A stretch of DNA of 45,377 bases from JAUWTJ01 sp965603015. Its GTDB lineage: Bacteria; Pseudomonadota; Alphaproteobacteria; M2410. The DNA lies in the NCBI GenBank assembly GCA_965603015.1, contig CBFDBJ010000019.1:1-45377 (forward strand). The letters are read 5' to 3'. Position 1 is the stretch's first letter, and each line of letters opens with the position of its first letter. The notes under the pieces are model-generated. The model saw only the letters and a list, made by a program, of their open reading frames with translations, searched no databases and was not told the DNA's origin. Below are positions 34,212 to 42,598 of the stretch, in pieces. The position numbers were made by a program, and so were the translations under genes.

Positions 34212-34330
34212 TGTCACACCGGATGCACTGCAGCACGAAGTGATGCTGTGCTGGTCCGGTGCCTATATCCGACAGGTGGGTCCCGGACCAGCAGAGCAAC
34301 ATTACATGTTGCACAGCATCCGGGATGACG
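34212..34330. repeat. 119-bp palindromic repeat, copy 2
   Basis: This copy is the same length as that at 12887-13005 and about 85% identical. It shares the outer arm GCATCCGGGATGACG, the block GAGCAACATTACATGTTGCA and the GGGTCCCGGACC core. Several differences between the copies are matched on both sides of a stem (for example GCGGGTCC/GGACCCGC against GCTGGTCC/GGACCAGC), showing that the pairing is maintained. It lies between the ABC ATPase gene and the convergent FKBP gene and probably folds at the ends of both transcripts. Confidence 0.85.
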
Positions 34331-34349
34331 ACATTCTTCATGCGAAAAA

Positions 34350-34979
34350 TTACGGCCGAATGATATCGAGCAGTTCAACTTCGAAGATCAGCACCGAGTG
34401 TCCCGGGATTTCATCACCCGCGCCGCGCGCGCCGTAGCCAAGTTCCGAGGGAATGGTAAACTCGTAGATGTCGCCAACGCTCATCAGCTGAACCCCCTCG
34501 GTCCAGCCGGGGATCACTTCATTCAAGGGAAACTCCGCCGGCTCGCCGTAATTATACGACGAGTCAAACTCGACCCCGTCGGTCAGACTGCCGCGATAGT
34601 GAACCTGGACAATGTCCGTGGAATGCGGCTTGTCGTTCTGACCGCTTTCGCTCAAAACCCTGTACTGAAGGCCGCTTGGCGTCACAACCACGCCTTCATT
34701 TTTCGCATTTTCTGCCAGGTAGGCTTTTTGCTCCGCCCCCCATGCACCGGGAGCCGCGGCAACCGGAATTTCATCGGGACCCGGGATCTGCGGTTCAAAA
34801 GTAGCCGTCTCGGAGGCGTCGCCGCCAGAACGATCAGAGCCGCGCACATCCGGCCCTGCCGGAGCGCCGGGACCAAAGAACCGATCCTTGCCAACCCAGA
34901 ACCCGCCGCCGGCGCCCAGCGCAACAACGACCAGCACCATCAGCGCCCGTCTTGAGCCAGATTTCCCTGTCGTAGACAT
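34350..34979 (-). CDS. FKBP-type peptidyl-prolyl cis-trans isomerase, membrane-anchored
   Basis: The 209-residue protein starts at the ATG at 34979 (AGGGAG upstream); the longer open frame to 35174 is not credible. After a charged start comes one N-terminal helix (ALMVLVVVALGAGGGFWVG), a Gly/Pro/Asp-rich linker, and an FKBP domain with VQVHYRGSLTDGVEFDSSYNYG, FPLNEVIPGWTEGVQLMSVGD and YEFTIPSELGYGARGAGDEIPGHSVLIFEVELL. The active-site aromatic and Asp residues of FKBPs are present. It should fold proteins in the periplasm, held to the inner membrane. It is monocistronic. Confidence 0.93.
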   Translation of the reverse strand: MSTTGKSGSRRALMVLVVVALGAGGGFWVGKDRFFGPGAPAGPDVRGSDRSGGDASETATFEPQIPGPDEIPVAAAPGAWGAEQKAYLAENAKNEGVVVTPSGLQYRVLSESGQNDKPHSTDIVQVHYRGSLTDGVEFDSSYNYGEPAEFPLNEVIPGWTEGVQLMSVGDIYEFTIPSELGYGARGAGDEIPGHSVLIFEVELLDIIRP

Positions 34980-35205
34980 AAACCCGCATCTCCCTTGCCG
35001 CGTCAGCAACCCGCTTTGAAGCCGGAGCTTACCCGGCTGGGCAGAAGAAGACAAGAACCCTTGAAATCTGCCACTTTTCTGCAAACCCGGAGGCCGAAAC
35101 ACGAGCTCTGCAGCGCCGCCAAAGAACCTTGCCCCGCCCCCGACTTTCCGATAGCTTGCGCCCCTCTCGCCCAACCGGGCCGGGGCTCAGCCCCCGACAC
35201 CTCGG

Positions 35206-35282
<77 letters not shown>

Positions 35283-35352
35283 TTATAATCAAGGTGTTAG
35301 CAGATATTTCCGCGAGGCGAATTCTTGTCGCTCGAACCCGGCACCCCGCCCC

Positions 35353-37323
35353 CTAAAGCTTCTTCTCCAGAAAAGCAGCCATCTCCTCGAGGAATTTGAC
35401 CCGGTTGACCTCTCTGGACATATTGTGATCGCCCTTTTCGAGCTCAATATATTTGTAGAGATGACCCGTTGGCTTGAGCGCCTTGGCCAATCTCTTGCCT
35501 TCCTTCGGACCGACGCGGGCATCGTATTCTCCGTGCACAACGAGAATCGGAATGTTGACCTTGTCGATGGCGTTGATCGGTGAAATCTCGCGGATCTTGT
35601 CCTTGTCCCAGCGCAGGCTGCCAATGGCATCATGCTCGTTGGTGCCAACCTTGAACTTCACAAGCTTCAGCCAATCCTCCACATCGACGACGGCTGCGCC
35701 AACAACGGCACACCGAAAGAGTTTATCATCATTCAGTGTCGCAGCACGGATGGCCGCATAGCCGCCATAGCTCCACCCGGCAATGCAAATATGATCTCTT
35801 TGAGCGATACCCTGGTCGATCAGAAAGCGGGTGCCGTCAATCACATCGTCGTGCATCTTCAGGCCCCACTCACCGTGGCCCGCCTTCTCGTGCTTCTTGC
35901 CGAGCCCGGTCGAGCCGCGGTAGTTGGGCTGCAACACAGCATAGCCCTGACTGGCCAGCGCCTGAGCCCAGGTGTCGAACGTCATGTAGTCGCGCACCAG
36001 CGGCCCGCCGTGCGGCAGAATAACGGTCTTGTAGGGGCCCGGGGCGTGCGGCACGGTCAAATAAGCGGGGATCGTCATACCATCCCGGGCCGTATAGACA
36101 ATCTTGCGCACCTCATACCCGGGCTTGCCTTCAAGCGACGGGTATTGCGATCCCAGACCGGCCATCCGCCCGGTTTCAGCATCATAGAGATAGTAGGTCG
36201 TTGGATCCCTCTCCGTCGATGTCGCAATGACGAATCTTCTGCGAGCCCTGTCCATATCAGCTATGACAACGCGCTGCCCTGGCAGGGCGGCCTCAATCCC
36301 GGTGACAATTTGCTGACGTTGTGGCTCTGAATATTCTGCTTTGAAATAGTCTTCAGCCGCCGAATATCCAATGTGACTGCCGGTCGGCCAATCCGTCAAT
36401 ATACCGCCAAACTCCTTACCCTCAAACGACCGCAACATCGGACCAAAGGTCCGCTCATTGAGCTTGTAGTTGTAAAGTTCCGTCCACCCCTTATCATTTC
36501 TTTTCGCCGCAACAATCATATTCGGATCGCTGGTGAAATCGACAAACCCATAATCGTCATCGTCGTCGCCGTTGAAGACCCGCTGCCAGTTAAGGCTGCC
36601 GGGATTGCGAAAATAGGCGAACCCTTCCTCTTTGCTAAAATCCCAATTGTACCGTATCCGCGGCTCGCCGGTATGATCAGTATAGTAGCGATACACTGCA
36701 TAGGTGCCCCGAATGACCGGTGCCAGGCGCCCGTTGTTGACATTGAGTTTGTAGGCGTTGCCTTCATAACCACTGTTCCAGCCCAGGATCAGAACATTGT
36801 CTGGATCGTCCCGAAGTAAATCGATAATACCGCCCCATTCACGCGGCGCCGACCCTTTGTCCAGATCTGACAGGACCTTCATGTTGGAAGCATCACGGTT
36901 GACACCAATAATCTCCGTTTGGGTCAGGAGCTGACGGCCGTCTTTACTGCGGGCAAACCTCAGACCCTGGACGAAAATGACAATCCGGTCATTATTGGCC
37001 CAGAAAAAAGAGGTGATCTCATCATTAGAATCAGGATCTCTTATAGTCTGTATAAGGACGGGCGGCAGCCCCTTGCCCTCAAGATTCTGGACGACAAGGA
37101 TCTTCTCACCCTTGTAGGGCCGAATGGACGCCAGGTGCTTGCCGTCCGGTGACAATTCCAACTGACTGAGCGCCGGTAGCTTGCCATAGGCGGTTACCGA
37201 AGGCGCCGCGTCACCGCGCGGCGCGAGGGACATATTCATGGCCACAACAACGGCAACACAAAGCACGACCCTGGCGACGCTGGTCCCGACCAAACGCCGT
37301 CCACAAAACTGAACTGAATGCAC
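35353..37323 (-). CDS. exported S9-family (prolyl oligopeptidase-like) peptidase
   Basis: The protein has 656 residues. The start is taken as the GTG at 37323 behind GGGGGG; it opens a signal peptide (LVGTSVARVVLCVAVVVAMNMSLAP...DAA). The N-terminal half is a beta-propeller-like region (LSPDGKHLASIRPYKG). The C-terminal alpha/beta hydrolase domain carries Ser518 in CIAGWSYGGYAAIRA, Asp601 in HGEYDARVG and His633 in EKGDHNMS, the complete catalytic triad. It should cleave short peptides in the periplasm. A TTG at 37386 is an alternative start. It stands alone. Confidence 0.93.
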   Translation of the reverse strand: MHSVQFCGRRLVGTSVARVVLCVAVVVAMNMSLAPRGDAAPSVTAYGKLPALSQLELSPDGKHLASIRPYKGEKILVVQNLEGKGLPPVLIQTIRDPDSNDEITSFFWANNDRIVIFVQGLRFARSKDGRQLLTQTEIIGVNRDASNMKVLSDLDKGSAPREWGGIIDLLRDDPDNVLILGWNSGYEGNAYKLNVNNGRLAPVIRGTYAVYRYYTDHTGEPRIRYNWDFSKEEGFAYFRNPGSLNWQRVFNGDDDDDYGFVDFTSDPNMIVAAKRNDKGWTELYNYKLNERTFGPMLRSFEGKEFGGILTDWPTGSHIGYSAAEDYFKAEYSEPQRQQIVTGIEAALPGQRVVIADMDRARRRFVIATSTERDPTTYYLYDAETGRMAGLGSQYPSLEGKPGYEVRKIVYTARDGMTIPAYLTVPHAPGPYKTVILPHGGPLVRDYMTFDTWAQALASQGYAVLQPNYRGSTGLGKKHEKAGHGEWGLKMHDDVIDGTRFLIDQGIAQRDHICIAGWSYGGYAAIRAATLNDDKLFRCAVVGAAVVDVEDWLKLVKFKVGTNEHDAIGSLRWDKDKIREISPINAIDKVNIPILVVHGEYDARVGPKEGKRLAKALKPTGHLYKYIELEKGDHNMSREVNRVKFLEEMAAFLEKKL

Positions 37324-37505
37324 AATAACCCCCCAAGAAACACGATTACCTTCACTACAGTTACACGTCTGGAGGGACAAATGCAATCCCGCGTTGCTCT
37401 GTCACTCAGGCATTCCAGAAGGGTTTTGCCTGAAAGGCCTGCCCTCCGGCGCTCTCAACGCCCTGCCTGAAGGGCCAGAAAAAGCCGGCGGTCAGCCCTT
37501 CGTCC

Positions 37506-37892
37506 TCACGCCGCTTTCTTTGTCCGCGGCGACAGATACCACAGCACGACTGCCACCAGCAGCAGCGCCGGCACATCGCCGGCGAGGTGCCCGCTTTCGC
37601 GCGGATCGCCGGTGGCCTGCATCGCCATAATGCCGGCGTGCACGACACTTGACCAGACGGTGAAATCGATCAGGCTCTTGTTGGCGGACGGATCGCGGGC
37701 CGCCCGGATCAGGAAAAATCCCAATACGGCGTATACACCGCAAATCATGTGCAGATAGTAGCGACCTTCACCGCCATGCCATTGCCAGCCCGAGGGCCAG
37801 ACGATGCCCAGCGGATAGATCAGAAAAAATGCTCCGCCAAAGAGAATGAGAAACAATCTGAGGAACTTTTCCTTGCTCGCTTCGTTCATCAT
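37506..37892 (-). CDS. small four-helix membrane protein (DUF6632-like)
   Basis: The 128-residue protein has four hydrophobic helices: LFLILFGGAFFLIYPLGIVW, MICGVYAVLGFFLIRAA, FTVWSSVVHAGIMAMQA and VPALLLVAVVLWYLSP. Conserved features include WPSGWQWHGGEG before helix 2 and the VVHAGIMAMQA segment. I recognise it only as a conserved family of unknown function. It starts at the ATG 37892 or at the adjacent ATG 37889. No partner gene suggests a role. Confidence 0.75.
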   Translation of the reverse strand: MMNEASKEKFLRLFLILFGGAFFLIYPLGIVWPSGWQWHGGEGRYYLHMICGVYAVLGFFLIRAARDPSANKSLIDFTVWSSVVHAGIMAMQATGDPRESGHLAGDVPALLLVAVVLWYLSPRTKKAA

Positions 37893-38053
37893 CGAACCTC
37901 TTTTCCAAACCGGCCAGAACTGACTTGCCTCGCATCGCGTGCCGGAGGGGTTGCGTCCTTATGCGACTCATACACAACTGCGTGTCGCAGTATACCGCAT
38001 GCGGAGGGTCCGGGCAAATTCAACCTGGCCGTCCCGGTTTCCCCGTCGCCGTG

Positions 38054-38761
38054 TTAAACCGAGGCTGGGACCACGTAAAAGAATATGGAAAAGAAGTGGA
38101 AGGCGCTGCCGCCAATGACAAACAGATGCCAGATCGCGTGATTATAGGGCAGCCGCTTCCAGATGTAGAAGATGACACCGACGCTGTAGGCGGCTCCGCC
38201 CGCCGCCAGCAAGGCGATGCCCGCCGGCGCCAGCGCGCCAAAAATGATCGCACCGGCAAACAGAATTGGCAACCACGCCAGCGCCAGATGAAACGCCCAG
38301 GCGATCCGCTCATAGGCCGCATCTCGGCCGGTCAGAAACGCCGCAGACTGAACCGCGATGCCAAGCCCGGCAAGCGACCAGATCAGGGCAAGGAGGATCC
38401 AGCCCTGACCGGACGGCAGGAGCAGGCAGAACGGCGTATAGGTTCCGGCAATCAGAAAAAAGATCCCGCTGTGATCAAGCGACAGAAAAACCTTCTTGAT
38501 CGCCCCGCGCGGAATGGCGTGATGGATCGCCGAGAAGGAATACAGCAGGATCAGCGCGCAGCCATAGAGAATGACGGCGGGCAGGCTGCCATCGCGGCCA
38601 ACGGTGACGGCCCGCACGATAAGCAGCACCAGCGCAGCGATCCCCAGAAGCGCGCCCAGCCCGTGTGTCCCGGCGTTTAGCCATTCCTCAAAACGAGTAT
38701 AGCGCGCGTCAATAGCGCTGACAGGGGCAGGCGAGGGTTCGCTGGTGTTCTGCATCGGCAT
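38054..38761 (-). CDS. hemolysin III/PAQR-family membrane protein
   Basis: The 235-residue protein starts at the ATG at 38761; a TTG at 38773 is possible. It has seven helices with the family's first motif (LNAGTHGLGALLGIAALVLL), the SAIHHAIPRG motif, FLSLDHSGIFFLIAGTYTP, and the C-terminal HxxxH segment NHAIWHLFVIGGSAFHFFSIFF. The His and Asp residues form the zinc site of the PAQR fold. Bacterial members are of unsettled function, linked to membrane lipid homeostasis. It stands alone between two other minus-strand genes. Confidence 0.92.
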   Translation of the reverse strand: MPMQNTSEPSPAPVSAIDARYTRFEEWLNAGTHGLGALLGIAALVLLIVRAVTVGRDGSLPAVILYGCALILLYSFSAIHHAIPRGAIKKVFLSLDHSGIFFLIAGTYTPFCLLLPSGQGWILLALIWSLAGLGIAVQSAAFLTGRDAAYERIAWAFHLALAWLPILFAGAIIFGALAPAGIALLAAGGAAYSVGVIFYIWKRLPYNHAIWHLFVIGGSAFHFFSIFFYVVPASV

Positions 38762-38841
38762 CGCTGTGCTCAATCCTTGCTCTGGTCACTTGGCGCCCCG
38801 AGCCGCTCCGGGACGGCCCATGCCCGGCGTCTGGCCAAGAC

Positions 38842-38958
38842 TACCAGATCGAGGGTACCAGATCGAGACACAAGATCGAAGGAATAAGCCGCCCCCCGCA
38901 AGACGCCTGTCCTTGCCGGGTTTCAGACGGTTTCTCGGACGGTCCCTCAGACGGTCCC
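38842..38958. repeat. two short tandem repeats before the PAS_5 gene end
   Basis: A 14-bp unit TACCAGATCGAG(GG/AC) is repeated at 38842-38869 with a degenerate third copy to 38882. A 12-bp unit TC(A/G)GACGGT(TT/CC)C occurs three times without gap at 38923-38958; the last unit runs into the PAS_5 stop codon at 38947-38949. These are likely slippage repeats. Confidence 0.7.
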
Positions 38959-39465
38959 CTTGCCGCGGCGCGGCGCCTGAAGCCCGCGTGCATCTCGCGG
39001 GAAATAGTCGGTAACGACAAGAATATGGTCATTCTTCCTGGCATCACCGCGCAGCGGCAAAGCCATAATTTCGATGCGCTCAAAGTCCTTGTTGCGCCCG
39101 ACATAGGGCATTTCACGCAGTGCCGGCTCGCCGGTATCGATAACAGAGCTGAAGAAATCCCAGACCTTGCTGCCCGGCCCCTTGCCAGACAATTCCGACA
39201 TCACCCTGCCTGTAAAGGCATCGGTATTGTGCTGATCAACATTGCTGCCGATCAGACGATAATAAAAGTCGCGCGGATCAGTCCTGACCTCAAACAACAC
39301 AAGGTTGGGCATGCATAAGGAGAGTTCAAGAATATCAAAATCACCAAATAGTGGTATGTCTGCCTCGGCGGTCCCAGCGGTCCCGGAGGTCAAAGAGAGC
39401 CAGTAATCAAGAACCTGCTTCTTGGTTTGGGTGAGAACAAGGCCCTCAAATATGGTTTCCGACAC
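38947..39465 (-). CDS. PAS_5-family single-domain protein
   Basis: The 172-residue cytosolic protein is a lone PAS-like sensor domain. Features include QVLDYWLSLTSG, the IPLFGDFDILELSLCMPNLVLFEVRTDPRDFYYRLIGSNVD block and a closing MALPLRGDARKNDHILVVTDYF, as in the PAS_5 family that is common in Rhodospirillales and Kordiimonadales. In that family the first segment is usually a PXXXDFDP motif. There is no output domain, so it may work as a signalling partner. Its function is unknown. Confidence 0.78.
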   Translation of the reverse strand: MSETIFEGLVLTQTKKQVLDYWLSLTSGTAGTAEADIPLFGDFDILELSLCMPNLVLFEVRTDPRDFYYRLIGSNVDQHNTDAFTGRVMSELSGKGPGSKVWDFFSSVIDTGEPALREMPYVGRNKDFERIEIMALPLRGDARKNDHILVVTDYFPRDARGLQAPRRGKGTV

Positions 39466-39659
39466 GACAGACTTTCCCCTTCAATACGATACAGACAAGA
39501 CGTATCACGAAATCAGACCAGTGAGAACTATTCTCGGCAAGCAACCGCCATTCTTCGCCGGTGAACAGCGATCTCGCAAGAAAGAGGCTTCACTGAAATC
39601 AGAGATTGAAAAGGCATTTCATCAGACTACTGCATTAACCCGGCACTCCCAGGCGGGCC

Positions 39660-40277
39660 CTAAAACCGAAATCCGGTCCGCAGTGAATAGACCCCGGTCG
39701 CCGGATCAAACGACACCGCCATCGGGACCGGCGGTTCATAGCGCGAGGTCAGCAGCCAGGCGCTCAGATTGGCAAGCCCGGCGCTGACGGCAATATCGCG
39801 CCAGTAATGCTCATCGGCATCGACCCGCGCATAGCCGACGCCAAGAGCGACCACATAGGCCGGACCGGCATATTTCCAGCCATAACGATAGTGCAGATAG
39901 GAGGCTCCGGCAAACGCGCTCGCCGCATGGCGCGACGGGAAGCTTTCCGGCTTGCCATTGGGCCGGGTCGCATCGACGGATTTCTTCAGCGCCCACGTAG
40001 TGCCGACTGACGCGCCCCAGATCAAACCAAGATCGACCGCCCCCTCGGTATCGCCCTGCCACAGGGAAAACGCGCCGGCGGCAAGAGGCACGCCGACGGA
40101 GCCGATATCACTGAACAGGGAAAGGTCGTCATTGTTCCCGGACGCCGCGTACGCCGCTGTTGGGCCTCCGACCAGACCCCCGAACGGGCCGCCAAACAGA
40201 GCCGGCAACGCTGCCATTGCCAAAATGCCAACCCGCCCCGCCCGGGATCGGGGCTTCAATCCGCCACACCAGGCCAT
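39660..40277 (-). CDS. PAP2-family phosphatase, exported
   Basis: The 205-residue protein starts at the ATG at 40277 (AAGGAG upstream). It has a signal peptide (ILAMAALPALFGGPFGG...AYAAS) and the three PAP2 phosphatase motifs: KKSVDATRP, PSRHAASAFAG (PSRH where PSGH is usual) and ARVDADEHYWRD with the catalytic His and Asp. It should remove phosphates from lipids or undecaprenyl pyrophosphate on the periplasmic side. The last residues (LRTGFRF, ending in Phe) look like a membrane beta-strand tail, so it may be linked to the outer membrane. It is divergent from the Lol-like operon. Confidence 0.87.
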   Translation of the reverse strand: MAWCGGLKPRSRAGRVGILAMAALPALFGGPFGGLVGGPTAAYAASGNNDDLSLFSDIGSVGVPLAAGAFSLWQGDTEGAVDLGLIWGASVGTTWALKKSVDATRPNGKPESFPSRHAASAFAGASYLHYRYGWKYAGPAYVVALGVGYARVDADEHYWRDIAVSAGLANLSAWLLTSRYEPPVPMAVSFDPATGVYSLRTGFRF

Positions 40278-40412
40278 ACATGCTCCTTGCGCTCGCCGTG
40301 TTCCGCTTCCGTGTTGCTCGGATTCTCACCCAAAAGCAAGCCCGGGGCACAAACGCCGGTCACCTCCAGTCTTTCAAAACTGCGACAAAACCCCATATAG
40401 CAAGGCGGACCC

Positions 40413-40441
40413 TTGAGGCCCCATCTTTACTGTGTTTAAAT
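40413..40441 (+). promoter_or_regulatory. candidate promoter of the Lol-like operon
   Basis: TTGAGG (40413-40418) and TTAAAT (40436-40441) are separated by 17 bp, each with four of six consensus matches. The leader before the ATG at 40476 would be about 28 nt, and GGGGAA lies just before the start. Confidence 0.4.
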
Positions 40442-40475
40442 CTGCCGGGACTGTGACCAAGTGCGGGGAATCAAT

Positions 40476-41321
40476 ATGAAACGAGTGTTATTTGCAGGGC
40501 TGAGCCTTCTCGTCCTCATCGCCTTTATCGTGCTGAGCAACGCCCTCACGTCCTGGCTGATACCCGCCTCAGCGACCAGCAAAACCCCGGCAGACTCTGA
40601 CATCACAGAACCCGTCACAGAAGAATTTACCAAAGAACCTGTTGCAGAGTCCGCAGAAGATCTCCTGCGCCAGGTCGATGCACTATATCGCGCCAGTACC
40701 TCCGAAGCCCGCATTCGGATGCAGATTGTCACGCCGAACTGGGAGCGCACTCTTGAAATGCAGGTCTGGTCGCAGGGCATGGAAAACACTTTCATCCGTA
40801 TCCTGGCCCCCAAAAAAGACCGCGGCGTCGCCACTCTGAAACTTGAGGCCGAGATGTGGAACTACTTCCCCAAGATCGACAAGGTCATCAAAGTGCCACC
40901 GTCGATGATGATGAGTTCCTGGATGGGCTCGGATTTCACCAATGATGACCTGGTCAAGGAAGCCTCACTCGCCGACGACTATATCGTGACCCGCGAGGAT
41001 GCAGACGGCACGATAGCGCTCACCCTGACACCAAAAGAACAGACGGTAACCGTCTGGGCGAAAATCGAAGTTGTCGTCGATGCGGAAACACTGTTGCCGC
41101 TCGAACAAAGCTATTACAATGAGCGCGGTGAAAAGGTCCGTGTCATGCAGTTCCTCGAGACGAAAGATTTTGGCGGCCGCCAGTTGCCCTCAAAGCTGGA
41201 AATGGTGCCGCTCAACAAGGAGGGTTACAAGACCGTCATCTACTATGACGACCTCCAGCTGGATGTAACCCTTGATGAAGACATCTTCACCTGGCGCAAT
41301 CTGAAAAGCCGCTTCAAATAA
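40476..41321 (+). CDS. LolA-like outer membrane lipoprotein-sorting protein
   Basis: The 281-residue protein starts at the ATG at 40476 behind GGGGAA. A hydrophobic signal or anchor (VLFAGLSLLVLIAFIVLSNAL) is followed by a Thr/Glu-rich linker and a LolA/LolB-like half-barrel with the hallmark segments TPNWERTLEMQVW, FIRILAPKKDRGVATLKL, MWNYFPKIDKVIKVPPSMM and GSDFTNDDLVKE. Such proteins bind lipid or lipoprotein acyl chains in the periplasm. It is the first of four or five tightly spaced genes that encode a whole ABC system, suggesting a dedicated carrier rather than the housekeeping LolA. Confidence 0.9.
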   Translation: MKRVLFAGLSLLVLIAFIVLSNALTSWLIPASATSKTPADSDITEPVTEEFTKEPVAESAEDLLRQVDALYRASTSEARIRMQIVTPNWERTLEMQVWSQGMENTFIRILAPKKDRGVATLKLEAEMWNYFPKIDKVIKVPPSMMMSSWMGSDFTNDDLVKEASLADDYIVTREDADGTIALTLTPKEQTVTVWAKIEVVVDAETLLPLEQSYYNERGEKVRVMQFLETKDFGGRQLPSKLEMVPLNKEGYKTVIYYDDLQLDVTLDEDIFTWRNLKSRFK

Positions 41322-41347
41322 GACCGTCACAGCCGCAAGGATTTGAT

Positions 41348-42583
41348 ATGCTGTTGCTGAAACTGGGCCTGAGAAACATCGCGCGCCAAAAGCGCCGCAG
41401 CTTCCTGACCGGCCTCTCGATGGCCCTCGGTTTCCTCCTGGCGGCCGTGACAATGGGGCTGGTTGAAGGCTCCTATGGCTCGATCATTGACACCTTCACC
41501 CGTGATCGCACCGGCCACATCCAAATTCACGCCGAGGATTATCTTGACCGCCCGTCGCTCTACAAGCGGATCAAAAACGTCGATGACGTTGTCGCGAAAG
41601 TAGAGGCTGTCCCCGGTGTTGTTTCCGCCGCGCCGCGGGTTTTTGCCCCTTCCCTTGCCTATGCCAATGACAAGACATCGATAGCCTCTGTCATCGGAAT
41701 TGATCCGGCAGCAGAGAGCGAAACAACCAGCATTGCCGACAAGAAGCGAGACGGGCCCTTTCTTGGCACAAGTCAAGGTGAAAGCCAGTCTGCCGATGGC
41801 TATGATCTCGTGATGATCGGGCGGACCGTTGCGAAAACGCTCAAAATCGGGATCGGAGACGAGCTTGTGCTAATCGGCCAAAGCGTCGACGGCTCCATTG
41901 CCAACGACATTTATATTGTCAGCGCCATCATCGGGACGAAAGACGGGACAGAGCGCATGAACGTTTACATGACAATAGATGCCGCCCGGCGCTACCTCTC
42001 AATGGGTCCTGACGCGCACGAAATTGCCTTGATGACGAACAGTCCCGATGACGCGGTCAAAATCACCGCCAGAGTGGACGCAGCCCTTGACGATCCCGCC
42101 CTGTCAACAGACCCCTGGCAGGTGGTCGAGGTAACATTCTACAATTCCATGCGGGCCGACAAGGAGGGCAATTACGTCACCACGGCTGTGGTCATGGCCA
42201 TGGTCGCCATTGGTGTTCTCAATGCGGTCCTCATGAGCGTGATGGAGCGCACCCGGGAATATGGCCTGCTGCGCGCCGTCGGAACGCGGCCAGGACAGGT
42301 TTTCTGGATGATCGTCGTCGAAACCATGGTGCTCGGGGTCCTGTCGACTGTCATCGGTTTCATCGCGTCTCTTCCGATCATGAAGTACCTCAATGTGACC
42401 GGCATCCCGATACCCCCTGTGGAAGTTGGCGGCATGATCATGGATGCCATGGTTGTGGAAATTTCCGCCTCTGTTTTTATCTACCCGGTAGCCCTTGTTC
42501 TGATCACCGCGTTCCTGGTCAGCCTTTGGCCGGCGGCACACTCCGCACGGATAACACCCGTCGCAGCGCTGGGTGCAACATGA
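41348..42583 (+). CDS. FtsX/LolC-type ABC transporter permease, first copy
   Basis: The 411-residue inner-membrane protein has one N-terminal helix (LTGLSMALGFLLAAVTMG), a large periplasmic MacB-PCD-like domain (about 40-265) and three C-terminal helices, the FtsX topology. MLLLKLGLRNIARQKRRSFLTG resembles the start of LolC and LolE. Typical coupling residues are near ERTREYGLLRAVGTRPGQVF. It begins 26 bp after the LolA-like gene (AAGGA site) and is followed by a second permease after 15 bp. The pair should form a heterodimer like LolC/LolE. Confidence 0.93.
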   Translation: MLLLKLGLRNIARQKRRSFLTGLSMALGFLLAAVTMGLVEGSYGSIIDTFTRDRTGHIQIHAEDYLDRPSLYKRIKNVDDVVAKVEAVPGVVSAAPRVFAPSLAYANDKTSIASVIGIDPAAESETTSIADKKRDGPFLGTSQGESQSADGYDLVMIGRTVAKTLKIGIGDELVLIGQSVDGSIANDIYIVSAIIGTKDGTERMNVYMTIDAARRYLSMGPDAHEIALMTNSPDDAVKITARVDAALDDPALSTDPWQVVEVTFYNSMRADKEGNYVTTAVVMAMVAIGVLNAVLMSVMERTREYGLLRAVGTRPGQVFWMIVVETMVLGVLSTVIGFIASLPIMKYLNVTGIPIPPVEVGGMIMDAMVVEISASVFIYPVALVLITAFLVSLWPAAHSARITPVAALGAT

Positions 42584-42598
42584 TGAAGGCAGCATAAT

